Origin: Saccharospirillum sp.
GTDB lineage: Bacteria; Pseudomonadota; Gammaproteobacteria; Pseudomonadales; Natronospirillaceae
Assembly: GCA_022565595.1 (NCBI GenBank)
Contig: JAIUML010000036.1
Coordinates: 1 to 34,644 of the forward strand
Length of the DNA: 34,644 nucleotides
Direction of reading: 5' to 3'
Part shown: positions 15,402 through 23,345 of the stretch, in pieces
Position numbering within the stretch: the stretch's first letter is position 1
Layout: the number at the start of each line of letters is the position of its first letter
The notes under the pieces: generated by a model
Seen by the model: the letters and a program-made list of their open reading frames with translations, nothing else
Databases searched by the model: none
Told to the model about the DNA's origin: nothing
Program-made: the position numbers and the translations under genes

Positions 15402-16338
15402 GTTTCTCGCCTCCTGCCGCTTTCAATTTGTGGTACCAGCCCTCGACCACACCGGCAACACCATTGGGGATGTAGTACACCACCACGAGAAAGGCGATAC
15501 CCATCAACAGAATGGTTTGAGCCGGGAAGTTGGAGGCGATGAACTCCCACACCAGTGCAAAAGGAATAGCGCCCATCAGCGGCCCCCAAAGGCGATGGAT
15601 GCCGCCCAGCAAAGCCATGATGGCGACCAGAAAAGACAACTGCGGATTGAACGCCATGGCTGGCTCGATATAGACGAAACGTGGTGCCATGACCACACCG
15701 ACTACGGCAGCAAAAGCCCCGGAAACCATAAACAACAGGACTTTGGAGCGGGCGGTATGGATGCCACTGTGTCGAGCAACGAGTTCATCTGCACCGATGA
15801 TGCGAATGGCAAAACCCAGCCGTGATCGGCCAATCCACCAGCCAACCAGGTACACCAGAAGACCCAGCGCCAGTAATTGCCAATAGATTTGCGCTTCGGT
15901 GATGTCGGTGAAGACATAGTGCCCTCGGGTGCCGCCGAAATTGTTCTGGTACCAGACGAAAACCTGGCGCGTCATCTCGGCCAGACCCAGGGTAAAGATG
16001 ACGAAGTAGACACCGGACAAGCGCAGAGTGGCGAAGCCCACCACCGCCGCAAAGACGGCCCCGATGACTGCAGCGATCAACAGAATAACCGGATACGGCA
16101 GCACATCCAGCCAGGTGGCCATGGTGTAGGCGCCGACACCATAAAACGCGGCCGTAGCCAGTGAGATGTAATGAGTCGGCCCGGAAAAGATCGCCCATGA
16201 GGTCGCCAGTACAGTGAACATGGCAATGGGTATGGCCAACGAAAGGAGGTTGGCGCTGTTGGGCAGTGAGGGCAAAAAGGCCAGTATGATAAAGGCAACC
16301 GGCACCAATATCAGACCGATGATTTCTTTGCGTGTCAT
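15394..16338 (-). CDS. HAAT-family ABC transporter permease (LivM-like)
   Basis: 314 residues, highly hydrophobic with about eight to ten membrane segments. It carries LivM-type landmarks: SWAIFSGPTHYISLATAAFYGVGAYT near residues 47-72 and the cytoplasmic loop GRSRLGFAIRIIGADELVARHSGI (coupling region), followed by GGIHRLWGPLMGA. It forms half of the inner-membrane pore for the substrate delivered by the periplasmic protein. It overlaps the LivH-like gene by 4 bases (ATGA) and the LivG-like gene by 8 bases, so the transporter genes are tightly coupled. Confidence 0.93.
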   Translation of the reverse strand: MTRKEIIGLILVPVAFIILAFLPSLPNSANLLSLAIPIAMFTVLATSWAIFSGPTHYISLATAAFYGVGAYTMATWLDVLPYPVILLIAAVIGAVFAAVVGFATLRLSGVYFVIFTLGLAEMTRQVFVWYQNNFGGTRGHYVFTDITEAQIYWQLLALGLLVYLVGWWIGRSRLGFAIRIIGADELVARHSGIHTARSKVLLFMVSGAFAAVVGVVMAPRFVYIEPAMAFNPQLSFLVAIMALLGGIHRLWGPLMGAIPFALVWEFIASNFPAQTILLMGIAFLVVVYYIPNGVAGVVEGWYHKLKAAGGEKHG

Positions 16339-17201
16339 GTTGTGCGTCTCCCGAACAGCCCCTGGGGACGGAAAAGTAATATCAGCAGAAAGAGGAAGTA
16401 GGCTGAGGCCAGGGTCAGTCCCGGATCAATCAGTCTGGCGACGATGGTTTCGGTCAACCCCAATACCAGGGCCGCTACAATGGCGCCGCGTATGTCCCCG
16501 ACACCGCCCATGATGACGATGATCAAGGCTTTCATGGTGAAGACCACGCCCACCGAGGCATCGAAGGTCAAAAAGGTGCTCAATAACACACCACCGGTCG
16601 CTGCAATGGCACCGCCAAGCGCAAAGGCAAAGGCGGACACCTTGTTGACATCGATAGCCACCAGGCTGGCTGCTTTGGGATCAACAGAGACCGCACGCAA
16701 GGACAGGCCAGAACGAGTGTAGTTAAGCCAGTACCAGAGCAGGCCGCAGATCACCACAGCAATGCAGAACGCCAATACCCGGTTCTGGCCATAGCGACTG
16801 CCAAAGAGTTCGACCGGTCGTGACATAAAGGAGTAGTTGAAGAACTGACCGCCAAAGACGATCAGAAAAATGCCGACCAGAGTAAAGCTGAGGCCGAAGG
16901 TCACCAGAATGGAATCGACTTCAAGTTGCCCTCTGGTTTTTGCGCGTCTTACCAAAGGTTGCAACAGAAAGCGGTAGATCAACCAGTTGACGATAAAGGC
17001 ACCGGGCACCACGAACAGCAGCGACCAGTAAGGGTTCAGGCTTTGAGCGGTGTAGACCCAGAACGCCGCGAAAGCCCCTGCGACCAGCATTTCACCGACC
17101 GCCAGGTTCATGATTCGGGCGACGCCATATTGCAAGGACAAACCCACTGCAATGATGGCATAGACACCCCCGAGGAAAATCCCCGTGATCAGAATTTGCA
17201 T
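16335..17201 (-). CDS. HAAT-family ABC transporter permease (LivH-like)
   Basis: 288 residues, an integral membrane protein with about eight predicted helices. GGVYAIIAVGLSLQYGVARIMNLAVGEMLVAGAF at the N-terminus is the LivH signature stretch, and the coupling loop TRSGLSLRAVSVDPKAASLVAIDVNKV lies near residues 186-212, followed by GGVGDIRGAIVAA. It pairs with the LivM-like permease. The upstream neighbour is the substrate-binding protein, 77 bases away, with a stable hairpin between them. No obvious Shine-Dalgarno sequence precedes the ATG. Confidence 0.93.
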   Translation of the reverse strand: MQILITGIFLGGVYAIIAVGLSLQYGVARIMNLAVGEMLVAGAFAAFWVYTAQSLNPYWSLLFVVPGAFIVNWLIYRFLLQPLVRRAKTRGQLEVDSILVTFGLSFTLVGIFLIVFGGQFFNYSFMSRPVELFGSRYGQNRVLAFCIAVVICGLLWYWLNYTRSGLSLRAVSVDPKAASLVAIDVNKVSAFAFALGGAIAATGGVLLSTFLTFDASVGVVFTMKALIIVIMGGVGDIRGAIVAALVLGLTETIVARLIDPGLTLASAYFLFLLILLFRPQGLFGRRTT

Positions 17202-17228
17202 AATGACAGTACCCGGATCAAGCGTGAG

Positions 17229-17249
17229 GCCCCGACATTGAGTCGGGGC
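17229..17249 (-). repeat. intercistronic hairpin between substrate-binding and permease genes
   Basis: GCCCCGAC and GTCGGGGC form a perfect 8-bp stem with a 5-base loop, with no following U-tract. In binding-protein-dependent transport operons, such hairpins after the binding-protein gene commonly protect its mRNA and lower downstream expression. That role is inferred here from position. Confidence 0.6.
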
Positions 17250-17278
17250 GGAATCAGAGTTGTAGCTCCTTCGGGCTG

Positions 17279-18487
17279 CTACTGACCCATGATGGGCGTT
17301 GCTGCACCCGGCATGCCTTCAGTAGAACCGATGCCGTAAAAGCGCCCGTTTTGCCATTGGCCAACGGTCCAGTAGTTCTTGATGTGCTGATCTTCAAAGC
17401 GCCATTCGCCCATGACGGTATCGAAGGTATTGTTCTTGATGTACTCGGTTACCGCTGCTCGGTCGAGTGAACCTACCCCCTCGATAGCCTGCTCCAGAAC
17501 TTCGAAGCTGGCATAGGTATATGCGCTGGCCCAGAAGTCTGGAGAGCTGCCAGTGACTTCAATGTGCTTGCGCTCATACTCGAGGAAGCTCGGGTCGTCC
17601 GGATTCACACCACCAACACCAAAGTTACCGTTGATGCTGTCACCAAAACGATTCACGTAAGCCGGGAAGTTGGTGGCAACGGCGGTGTAAAAGGCATCCA
17701 CTTCCATGCCCTGAACCTGTGCTTGCTCAGTCAATGCAAAGGTATCGGGTGGGTAGGAGAAGGCAACGAAGATGTCGGGGTTGGCGGCCATGGCCGAGTT
17801 GATTATGGGGGAGACATCCTGAATGGTTGGCGGGTAGCTGGTGGTGTAGACCAGTTCGAACCCTTCGGCCTCAAAAATGCCGCGAGCGGCGTTGGCCAGT
17901 TCGATACCAAAGGCATCGGCCACGTTGACCAGAGCAACCCGGTTACCCACTTGGCCTTGCTCGCGCAATTCCGCCATCAGGCGGGCAACCCCCTGAGCGA
18001 TTGGAGTGGTTTGCCCAAGAGTAAAGAAGACACCGTCGTATCGATTGACCATGGTGGGTACCTGGTCAGTAATGGCGCTGACATTGATCATCGGATAACC
18101 GAGCCGATCGAATATCGGAGCGGATGCCAGAGCCAGGCCTGTGCTATAAGGCGCCAGAATAAAGTCTGCTCGGTCGTTGTTGGCAAGGCGCTGCACTGAG
18201 CGAATGGTCTCGGATGGGTCGGTACGGTCATCGTACTCGATGATTTCAATGCGATGCCGGTTGCCGTCGCTGAGCAATAAGCCGCCGCGAGCATTCACTT
18301 CGTGTTGCCAGAGCTCAACGTTGGGCCAGAAGGTGACGGCAGCGCCACCTGCCAGGGGCCCGGTTTTTGGTGCTACAGCACCAATGCGGATGGTGTTTTC
18401 CTGTGCCAGAGCACTGGCACCACCGAGAGCCAGGCCAGTTGCCAGAGCAGCAATGCCCAGAGTCTTGGTCAAGAACGTGCGATTCAT
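17279..18487 (-). CDS. periplasmic substrate-binding protein of the HAAT transporter
   Basis: 402 residues with a Sec signal peptide: basic MNRTFLTK, hydrophobic core and ASALA|Q cleavage near residues 28/29. The mature part is a type I periplasmic-binding fold (Peripla_BP_6): IRIGAVAPKTGPLAGGAA at the start, DDRTDPSETIRSVQRLANNDRADFILAPYSTGLALA in the first lobe, and VALVNVADAFGIELANAARGIFEAEGFE in the second. It captures the substrate and delivers it to the two permeases. The liv-like name does not imply branched-chain amino acids; the linked alcohol and aldehyde dehydrogenases suggest an aromatic compound. It is the first gene of the operon, with GAGG 8 bases before ATG. Confidence 0.92.
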   Translation of the reverse strand: MNRTFLTKTLGIAALATGLALGGASALAQENTIRIGAVAPKTGPLAGGAAVTFWPNVELWQHEVNARGGLLLSDGNRHRIEIIEYDDRTDPSETIRSVQRLANNDRADFILAPYSTGLALASAPIFDRLGYPMINVSAITDQVPTMVNRYDGVFFTLGQTTPIAQGVARLMAELREQGQVGNRVALVNVADAFGIELANAARGIFEAEGFELVYTTSYPPTIQDVSPIINSAMAANPDIFVAFSYPPDTFALTEQAQVQGMEVDAFYTAVATNFPAYVNRFGDSINGNFGVGGVNPDDPSFLEYERKHIEVTGSSPDFWASAYTYASFEVLEQAIEGVGSLDRAAVTEYIKNNTFDTVMGEWRFEDQHIKNYWTVGQWQNGRFYGIGSTEGMPGAATPIMGQ

Positions 18488-18883
18488 AGAGGCTACCTCA
18501 TTGTTTTTATGACGTGACAGGTATTCCTGCGCAGTTCGTTCTAATGGGTATCAACTCAGCAAGGATTTGCCTTCCGGGGCAATGTCTGTCGGTTCAATGA
18601 TCAGAATCGTCGAGGCATACAGCGTCCATTGTTGTTGTTCCGGCTGTGATGCGACCTGCGAGTGGCTATAGTTAAGTGCCACAGAGGGAGGATGTAAACG
18701 AGTTGGGGTTGTACTTTTACGAAGAATAATTGTGTTATTTCGATAGGTTCACTCTATCAAAACAATCGACAGCATCAATTGTGTCGATATTTTCTGAAAA
18801 AAGGCGTGAAGTTCCAGAAAATATCGACTAAAAAGTACCAGAAACTCCAGCATTCATTGCTTGCTCGCCGTTGGAACGCTGGG
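18488..18883. promoter_or_regulatory. 396-bp intergenic region upstream of the aromatic-transport operon
   Basis: No gene is apparent. This region must hold the promoter of the minus-strand operon starting at 18487. TTTACA-18 bases-TAACTA on the minus strand is only a weak candidate, and no good sigma-54 site was found. Besides the large inverted repeat at 18783-18828, a small one, GATAG-gttcact-CTATC, lies at about 18742-18758. CGACA...TGTCG partly overlaps the left arm of the large repeat. The stretch nearest the substrate-binding gene shows nothing clear. Confidence 0.4.
18783..18828. repeat. 14-bp perfect inverted repeat, AT-rich
   Basis: GTCGATATTTTCTG (18783-18796) and CAGAAAATATCGAC (18815-18828) are perfectly complementary across an 18-base loop. 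It lies about 55 bases beyond the stop of the ynjF-like gene and about 300 bases upstream of the substrate-binding gene, both on the minus strand. It could be the 3' hairpin of the ynj operon (without a good U-tract) or an operator for the aromatic-transport operon. Confidence 0.6.
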
Positions 18884-19498
18884 TTACTTCTGCTGGGACA
18901 AAGTATGGTAGCCGCCGACCACTCGAGTCATTGTCGTGAGTGCGCAGAGTGCGAAGAAGACCCAAGCCAGCGGCGCAAAGATGCCCGGAAATAGGCACAT
19001 CAACATCAGAAAAGCGATGGTCTCGGTGCCCTCGGTAATGCCCCCGAGGTAGTAAAAGCCCTTGCCCGGATAGTTCATTTTCTGAAGACCGCGTCGTTCC
19101 GCCATAATGGCAAAAGCCAGAAAACTGCAGCCGGTGCCCATAAAACCGAGCAACAGGAACGCCGCAGCGAGGGCGTTGTTACCGGCGTCTGCCAGGGCAA
19201 AGCCGGCAATCACCGTTGCATAAAAAACAAAATCGAGGGCGATGTCGAGATAGGCCCCGGCATCGGTTGCCCCCTGGAGTCGTGCCAGTTCACCGTCTAT
19301 GCCATCGGCCAGGCGGTTAAGCACTATGGCAATGAATGCCCAACTGTAGAGTTCCAGGGCGAGCAGAGGCAGGCTCGTCATACCCACCAGAAAACCAGCC
19401 AGGGTGATCTGGTTGGCGCTGAGCCCTAGTCGGTTGCAAATTGCTGCACTCCGCTTGAGCAGGGGTTTGACGGCAGTCAGGGTCCATCGGTCCAGCAT
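18884..19498 (-). CDS. ynjF: CDP-alcohol phosphatidyltransferase family protein
   Basis: 204 residues, an integral membrane protein with about six helices. The complete family motif is present: D65, D68-G69, A72-R73, G81, D85 and D89 (DGIDGELARLQGATDAGAYLDIALD region). These acidic residues bind the metal ions and the CDP group. The enzyme should transfer a phosphatidyl or similar group from a CDP-activated donor to an alcohol; acceptor and product are unknown. It starts 6 bases after the stop of ynjD. E. coli YnjF has the same family membership and sits in the same gene cluster, which supports the symbol. Confidence 0.85.
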   Translation of the reverse strand: MLDRWTLTAVKPLLKRSAAICNRLGLSANQITLAGFLVGMTSLPLLALELYSWAFIAIVLNRLADGIDGELARLQGATDAGAYLDIALDFVFYATVIAGFALADAGNNALAAAFLLLGFMGTGCSFLAFAIMAERRGLQKMNYPGKGFYYLGGITEGTETIAFLMLMCLFPGIFAPLAWVFFALCALTTMTRVVGGYHTLSQQK

Positions 19499-19504
19499 GG
19501 TCAG

Positions 19505-20179
19505 TCAGCTCCGGATAGGGGGTGGTGTCTTGGCTTCCAGGGTCGATGGGTGTGGCTGTAGTTCAACCCGTTTGGCAACATCAGGGCAGTCGTTCGGGTC
19601 GTGAGTGACCAGCAGGGCGGGTATCTTCAGTTCCATGATGCGCCCAAAAACCCATCGACGAAACTGATCGCGCAATGCCAAATCCAGTTTGGCAAAGGGT
19701 TCGTCCAGCAGAATCAAATCCGGTTCGCTCAGCAGGGTACGGACCAGGCTGATGCGAGCCCTCTGGCCACCGGAGAGGGTGGCGACGTCTCTGTCTTCAA
19801 AGCCGGACAGTTCGGCGCTGTCCAGAGCCTGGCTTACGCGCTGCTGCCTTTGCTTTCGTGAGAGCCCGGCTGGCAAAGCAAACAGCAGATTCTGCGCGAC
19901 GTTCAAATGCGGGAACAACAGGTCATCCTGAAAGAGTATGCCCACTCGCCTCTGCTGAACCTTTAGACCGAGCAAACTGCGCCCGCCCAGTTGAATGTCA
20001 CCGGTAGTATGAAAATCCGGCCCAAGGGTGCCACTGATGGCAGCCAGAAGCGTGGACTTGCCTGCGCCGCTTGGGCCCATGATGGTGCCAACCTCGCCGG
20101 CTGACAGGTCGAGACTGATGGGGCTGAACAAGGGTTTCTGCCCGATGGTAATGACAAGGTTGGTCAAGCAGAATGCCAT
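19505..20179 (-). CDS. ynjD: ABC transporter ATP-binding protein, YnjD-like
   Basis: 224 residues, a single nucleotide-binding domain. Walker A GPSGAGKS lies at 35-42, Q-loop ILFQDDLLFPHLNV at 81-94, signature LSGGQ at 135-139, Walker B LILLDEP at 155-161 and the switch histidine in LLVTHDPND. It energises the importer formed with the fused permease 9 bases upstream and the periplasmic protein beyond it. Gene order and similarity match E. coli ynjB-C-D, whose substrate is not established to my knowledge. A thiamine (ThiQ-like) function is a more distant alternative. Confidence 0.88.
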   Translation of the reverse strand: MAFCLTNLVITIGQKPLFSPISLDLSAGEVGTIMGPSGAGKSTLLAAISGTLGPDFHTTGDIQLGGRSLLGLKVQQRRVGILFQDDLLFPHLNVAQNLLFALPAGLSRKQRQQRVSQALDSAELSGFEDRDVATLSGGQRARISLVRTLLSEPDLILLDEPFAKLDLALRDQFRRWVFGRIMELKIPALLVTHDPNDCPDVAKRVELQPHPSTLEAKTPPPIRS

Positions 20180-20188
20180 ATGACTCCT

Positions 20189-21937
20189 TCATTGATAATG
20201 AGAAAGTTCCTGGTGTTTACGGTAGCGCCAGGCCGGTAATAAAAGTGCCAACAGAAATACCAGCAGTGGCAACAGTTGCTGCATCAATGCATAAACAGCG
20301 GTGATGCGGCGGTCACTGCCGCTGGCGAGGCTGACTGCCTCGGTCGTTATGGTGGCAAAGCGACCTCCGCCAATAAAGAGGGTGGGTAAATATTGCGCAA
20401 CGGACACGGCAAAGCCAGTGGCCAGGCTGTAACCGATCGGTCGCCAAAGCATGGCGAGCTTGACGCGCCACCAGGTTTTCCAGGGGCTCTGGCTCAGGCT
20501 CAAGCCAAGCCAGGTGTAACGTTCATCAAAGGCACGGTAAGGCCCGCTGAGCGTCAGAAAGCAGTAGGGCAGAACAAAGATGAGGTGAGACCAGACCAGC
20601 ACCCACCAGCGGCCGTCGAGCCCGAGCCAGATCAGGCTGACCTGCACTCCGAATAGAAAGGCAAGCTGAGGTATCAGCAACGGCAGGTACAATAGCCAGA
20701 GGAGTCTCTGGCTATTGAAACCGGGTTTCTGTGCTCTCAGTCTGACCTCGTTTTCCAGAGCGCCAAGCACAAGAACCAGCGCAACAAGGGCACTGACCAT
20801 GCCGGTACTGAAGGTCAGCCAGAGTGCTTCAGACATTCGGCCCAGTCCGCGTTGCCAGGCGAGCAGTGACCATTCAGTTGGCCAGGGTGCCGGAAAGCGC
20901 CATTGGCCAGTGAACGACCAGAGCACCAGCGTCAGCAAGGCACTCAGATAGGTGAACAAGCCCAACGCCAGGCTGACACCACCAGCCAATCGCAGCAATC
21001 CACTATTCGACCAGCGCTGGCCATTCAACAACCACGGCAACAACAGACGAGAAAGCCGAGACAGAAGCCAGACCAGGGCCAGACAAAGCAGGGTGACCAG
21101 CAACAGCAGGCTGGCGCCGGCGGCCCCTGGCAGTCGCAGCAATAAATCCGGTGCGTTGAACAGGCGGTTGACCATAACGGCGAGGGTCGGTGGCGCCGTT
21201 GGGCCGGCCAGCAGCGCTACATCGACCACCGACAAGCCATAGGCAATAACCGCAAAAAACGGCAGCATCAGGCGCTTGAACAGAGGCGGGGCAATGAGTA
21301 ACAGCCAGATTCTGGTGCGACCGTAGCCCAGGCTGGTGCCCAGCCAGAGAGTTTGCCGCACCTTGAGCGCGGGCAGTGATGCCAACGCCATGAACAGCAG
21401 GAAGGGCGTCTCTTTCAAGGTCAGCACCGCCATTAAACTGATGCCCCAGGGGTCCTGGTAGGTGAGCCAGTTCAGTGGGCGCGCTGGCCAACCGGTCAGG
21501 CTCTCCGACAGCCGAAACAACCAGCCACTGGGCGTGATCAGAAAGCCGACACCAATGGCGAAGGCGGCATGAGGCACCGACAGAATGGGTGCCAGCAATC
21601 GCTCCAGACGCTGAAAAGCGCGCGACGGATAAAAAGCCGCCAGAATCAAGAAGGTGATGACCAGTGCCAGAATCGAAGCGCCAAGGCCGGTGACCAGACT
21701 GTGTTGCAAGGCCGTGCCAAAGCCGGGGTAGGCCAACAGATCCAGCCAGGGCTGAGTGCTGAACTGGTGCTGACCCAGGGCTGGAAACCAGCCAAAGGCC
21801 GGTAACCAGGTGCCCAGCAAGCCGACCAGAATCGGGGTCAGGAATACCAGCAATGCCAGCCGTGGGAACCAGGCCAGCCAATGCCCACTCAATTGGCGTA
21901 ACGCTCTTGCCAGGCGCGTTCCAGTGCCGCTACCCAA
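20189..21937 (-). CDS. ynjC: ABC transporter permease, two fused membrane domains, YnjC-like
   Basis: 582 residues if the TTG at 21937 is used. Roughly twelve membrane helices are arranged as two halves, each with an EAA-type cytoplasmic coupling loop (ASLPALKVRQTLWLGTSLGYGRTRIW and the later FDERYTWLGLSLSQSPWKTWWRVKL). This is the fused ThiP/YnjC layout. The start is uncertain: the TTG at 21937 overlaps ynjB by 49 bases, while a TTG at 21892 would overlap it by only 4 bases (TTGA) and begins just before LAWFPRLALLVF. No ATG start is available near the expected N-terminus. It forms the pore for the YnjB-delivered substrate. Confidence 0.88.
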   Translation of the reverse strand: MGSGTGTRLARALRQLSGHWLAWFPRLALLVFLTPILVGLLGTWLPAFGWFPALGQHQFSTQPWLDLLAYPGFGTALQHSLVTGLGASILALVITFLILAAFYPSRAFQRLERLLAPILSVPHAAFAIGVGFLITPSGWLFRLSESLTGWPARPLNWLTYQDPWGISLMAVLTLKETPFLLFMALASLPALKVRQTLWLGTSLGYGRTRIWLLLIAPPLFKRLMLPFFAVIAYGLSVVDVALLAGPTAPPTLAVMVNRLFNAPDLLLRLPGAAGASLLLLVTLLCLALVWLLSRLSRLLLPWLLNGQRWSNSGLLRLAGGVSLALGLFTYLSALLTLVLWSFTGQWRFPAPWPTEWSLLAWQRGLGRMSEALWLTFSTGMVSALVALVLVLGALENEVRLRAQKPGFNSQRLLWLLYLPLLIPQLAFLFGVQVSLIWLGLDGRWWVLVWSHLIFVLPYCFLTLSGPYRAFDERYTWLGLSLSQSPWKTWWRVKLAMLWRPIGYSLATGFAVSVAQYLPTLFIGGGRFATITTEAVSLASGSDRRITAVYALMQQLLPLLVFLLALLLPAWRYRKHQELSHYQ

Positions 21938-23079
21938 CTGGCATGAGGCTCACGCAATACGGTACCGAGTTCAGCATCGCTGAGCGTCGCTGCTCCGCGC
22001 GGTAAAGCTTCGAACAAAGCGCGCTGGCTTTGTGTCAGTTTGTCCATGGCCAACACGGTTGGATCTCCCCAGACATCGACATCGGCCTTGCGCGCCTGAG
22101 CTTCGGGCGACATCAGAAAGTTGGCCACCACCATGGCACCTTCCGTCTGGCTGCTGTTGTAGGGGATGGCCACAAAGTGGGTATTGCCAATGGTGCCACC
22201 CTCATGCACGTAAGTGCGGACCGACTCCGGCAGTTCGCCGATGGCAATGGCATTGCTGGCATCATTGGGGTTGAAACTGAGCGACAGGCTGATTTCGCCA
22301 TCATTCAGCAGGAGCTTCATCTCAGGAGCGCCGCTGGTGAAGGTGCGGCCCTGACGCCACATCAAGGGGTGCAGTTCGTCGAGAAATGCCCACAAAGGCG
22401 CAGTCAGGGATTCAAAATCACTTTCGGCAACCTCCTCGTAAAAGGGGGCAGGGTCGTCGGCCAGTTCCAGCATGGCCTGCTTCAAGAAGGTGGTGCCATA
22501 GAAGGATGGTGGTGCCGGATAGGTCACAGCGCCAGGGCTATTGCGGGCAAAGTTCAGCAGCTCGGTCATGCTCTGTGGCGGGGTCTCTACCAGTGCCGAG
22601 TCGTACATGAATACCAGTTGCGCCATACCCCAGGGGGCTTCCATGTTATCGACGGCTGTGGTGAAGTCGAACAGGGTGGTCGGCTTGTTTTCGGTGTCGA
22701 CCAGAGCGTAATTGGGCAAGACCTGGGTGAAGGGCCCGAAGAGCAGGTCGTTACTCTTCATGGCGGCGAAGTTCTCTCCATTGATCCAGACCAGGTCAAC
22801 GCTGCCACCTTCGGCTCGGCCAGCCGTTTTCTCGGCCAGAACCTGGCTGACGACATCGCCGGTGTTGGTCACCTTGACGTGGCGCAAGCTCACACCATAG
22901 CGTTCTGCCACTTCGTCGGCGGCCCACTGCAGATAGTCGTTGATCACTTCACTGCCACCCCAGGCGTGAAAGTTGATGGTTTGTCCTCTGGCCTCAGCTT
23001 CTATTTGAGGCCAGTTCAGGTCGGCAAAAGCGGGGTTCAAGGCGAGGGCTGTCAGCGCAGTGAGCAGCGTTCTTTTCAT
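21889..23079 (-). CDS. ynjB: periplasmic substrate-binding protein, YnjB-like
   Basis: 396 residues with a short signal peptide, MKRTLLTALTALALNPAFA|D, cleaved near 19/20. The mature protein is an extracellular solute-binding protein of the type 2 fold: INFHAWGGSEVINDYLQWAADEV, SVDLVWINGENFAAM, EAPWGMAQLVFMYDSA, TYPAPPSFYGTTF. It matches the YnjB pattern and is followed by the cognate permease and ATPase. The ligand is unknown. AGGAAG precedes the ATG. Confidence 0.88.
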   Translation of the reverse strand: MKRTLLTALTALALNPAFADLNWPQIEAEARGQTINFHAWGGSEVINDYLQWAADEVAERYGVSLRHVKVTNTGDVVSQVLAEKTAGRAEGGSVDLVWINGENFAAMKSNDLLFGPFTQVLPNYALVDTENKPTTLFDFTTAVDNMEAPWGMAQLVFMYDSALVETPPQSMTELLNFARNSPGAVTYPAPPSFYGTTFLKQAMLELADDPAPFYEEVAESDFESLTAPLWAFLDELHPLMWRQGRTFTSGAPEMKLLLNDGEISLSLSFNPNDASNAIAIGELPESVRTYVHEGGTIGNTHFVAIPYNSSQTEGAMVVANFLMSPEAQARKADVDVWGDPTVLAMDKLTQSQRALFEALPRGAATLSDAELGTVLREPHASWVAALERAWQERYAN

Positions 23080-23106
23080 CTGTTTCTTCCTTTCTGATAG
23101 GTAACG

Positions 23107-23134
23107 TTTTTACTAACCTCGACCCACTATTCAA
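23107..23134 (-). promoter_or_regulatory. candidate promoter of the ynjBCDF operon
   Basis: On the minus strand TTGAAT (23134-23129), a 16-base spacer and TAAAAA (23112-23107) lie about 30 bases upstream of the ynjB start. Weak -10; offered as a candidate only. Confidence 0.3.
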
Positions 23135-23345
23135 GCTGAAACGTGAAGATTTCAGAGCAGTCCGTTTTGCTCCTGTTGAGTAGTGGCGGGGCTACTGTCC
23201 AATAATACGGGATTACGACTGACCTTGACGCAAAAAGTTCCGGGCCTGTCACTGCTGGTACGCGATATCAACGCTCATGGATGGCTTGACACTTCAGCGC
23301 AGAGCGGTAAGCCTTGAGGTTTCTTGAACCTGGATGGAGTTCAGT

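Noticed and set aside
21003-21881. 292-residue frame overlapping ynjC in another frame on the same strand
   Set aside because: The membrane-protein frame of ynjC has clear ABC permease features; this overlapping frame has none.
22030-23097. 355-residue open frame antisense to ynjB
   Set aside because: It mirrors a well-supported periplasmic protein gene, has no recognisable domain, and such long antisense frames are common in GC-rich codon usage.
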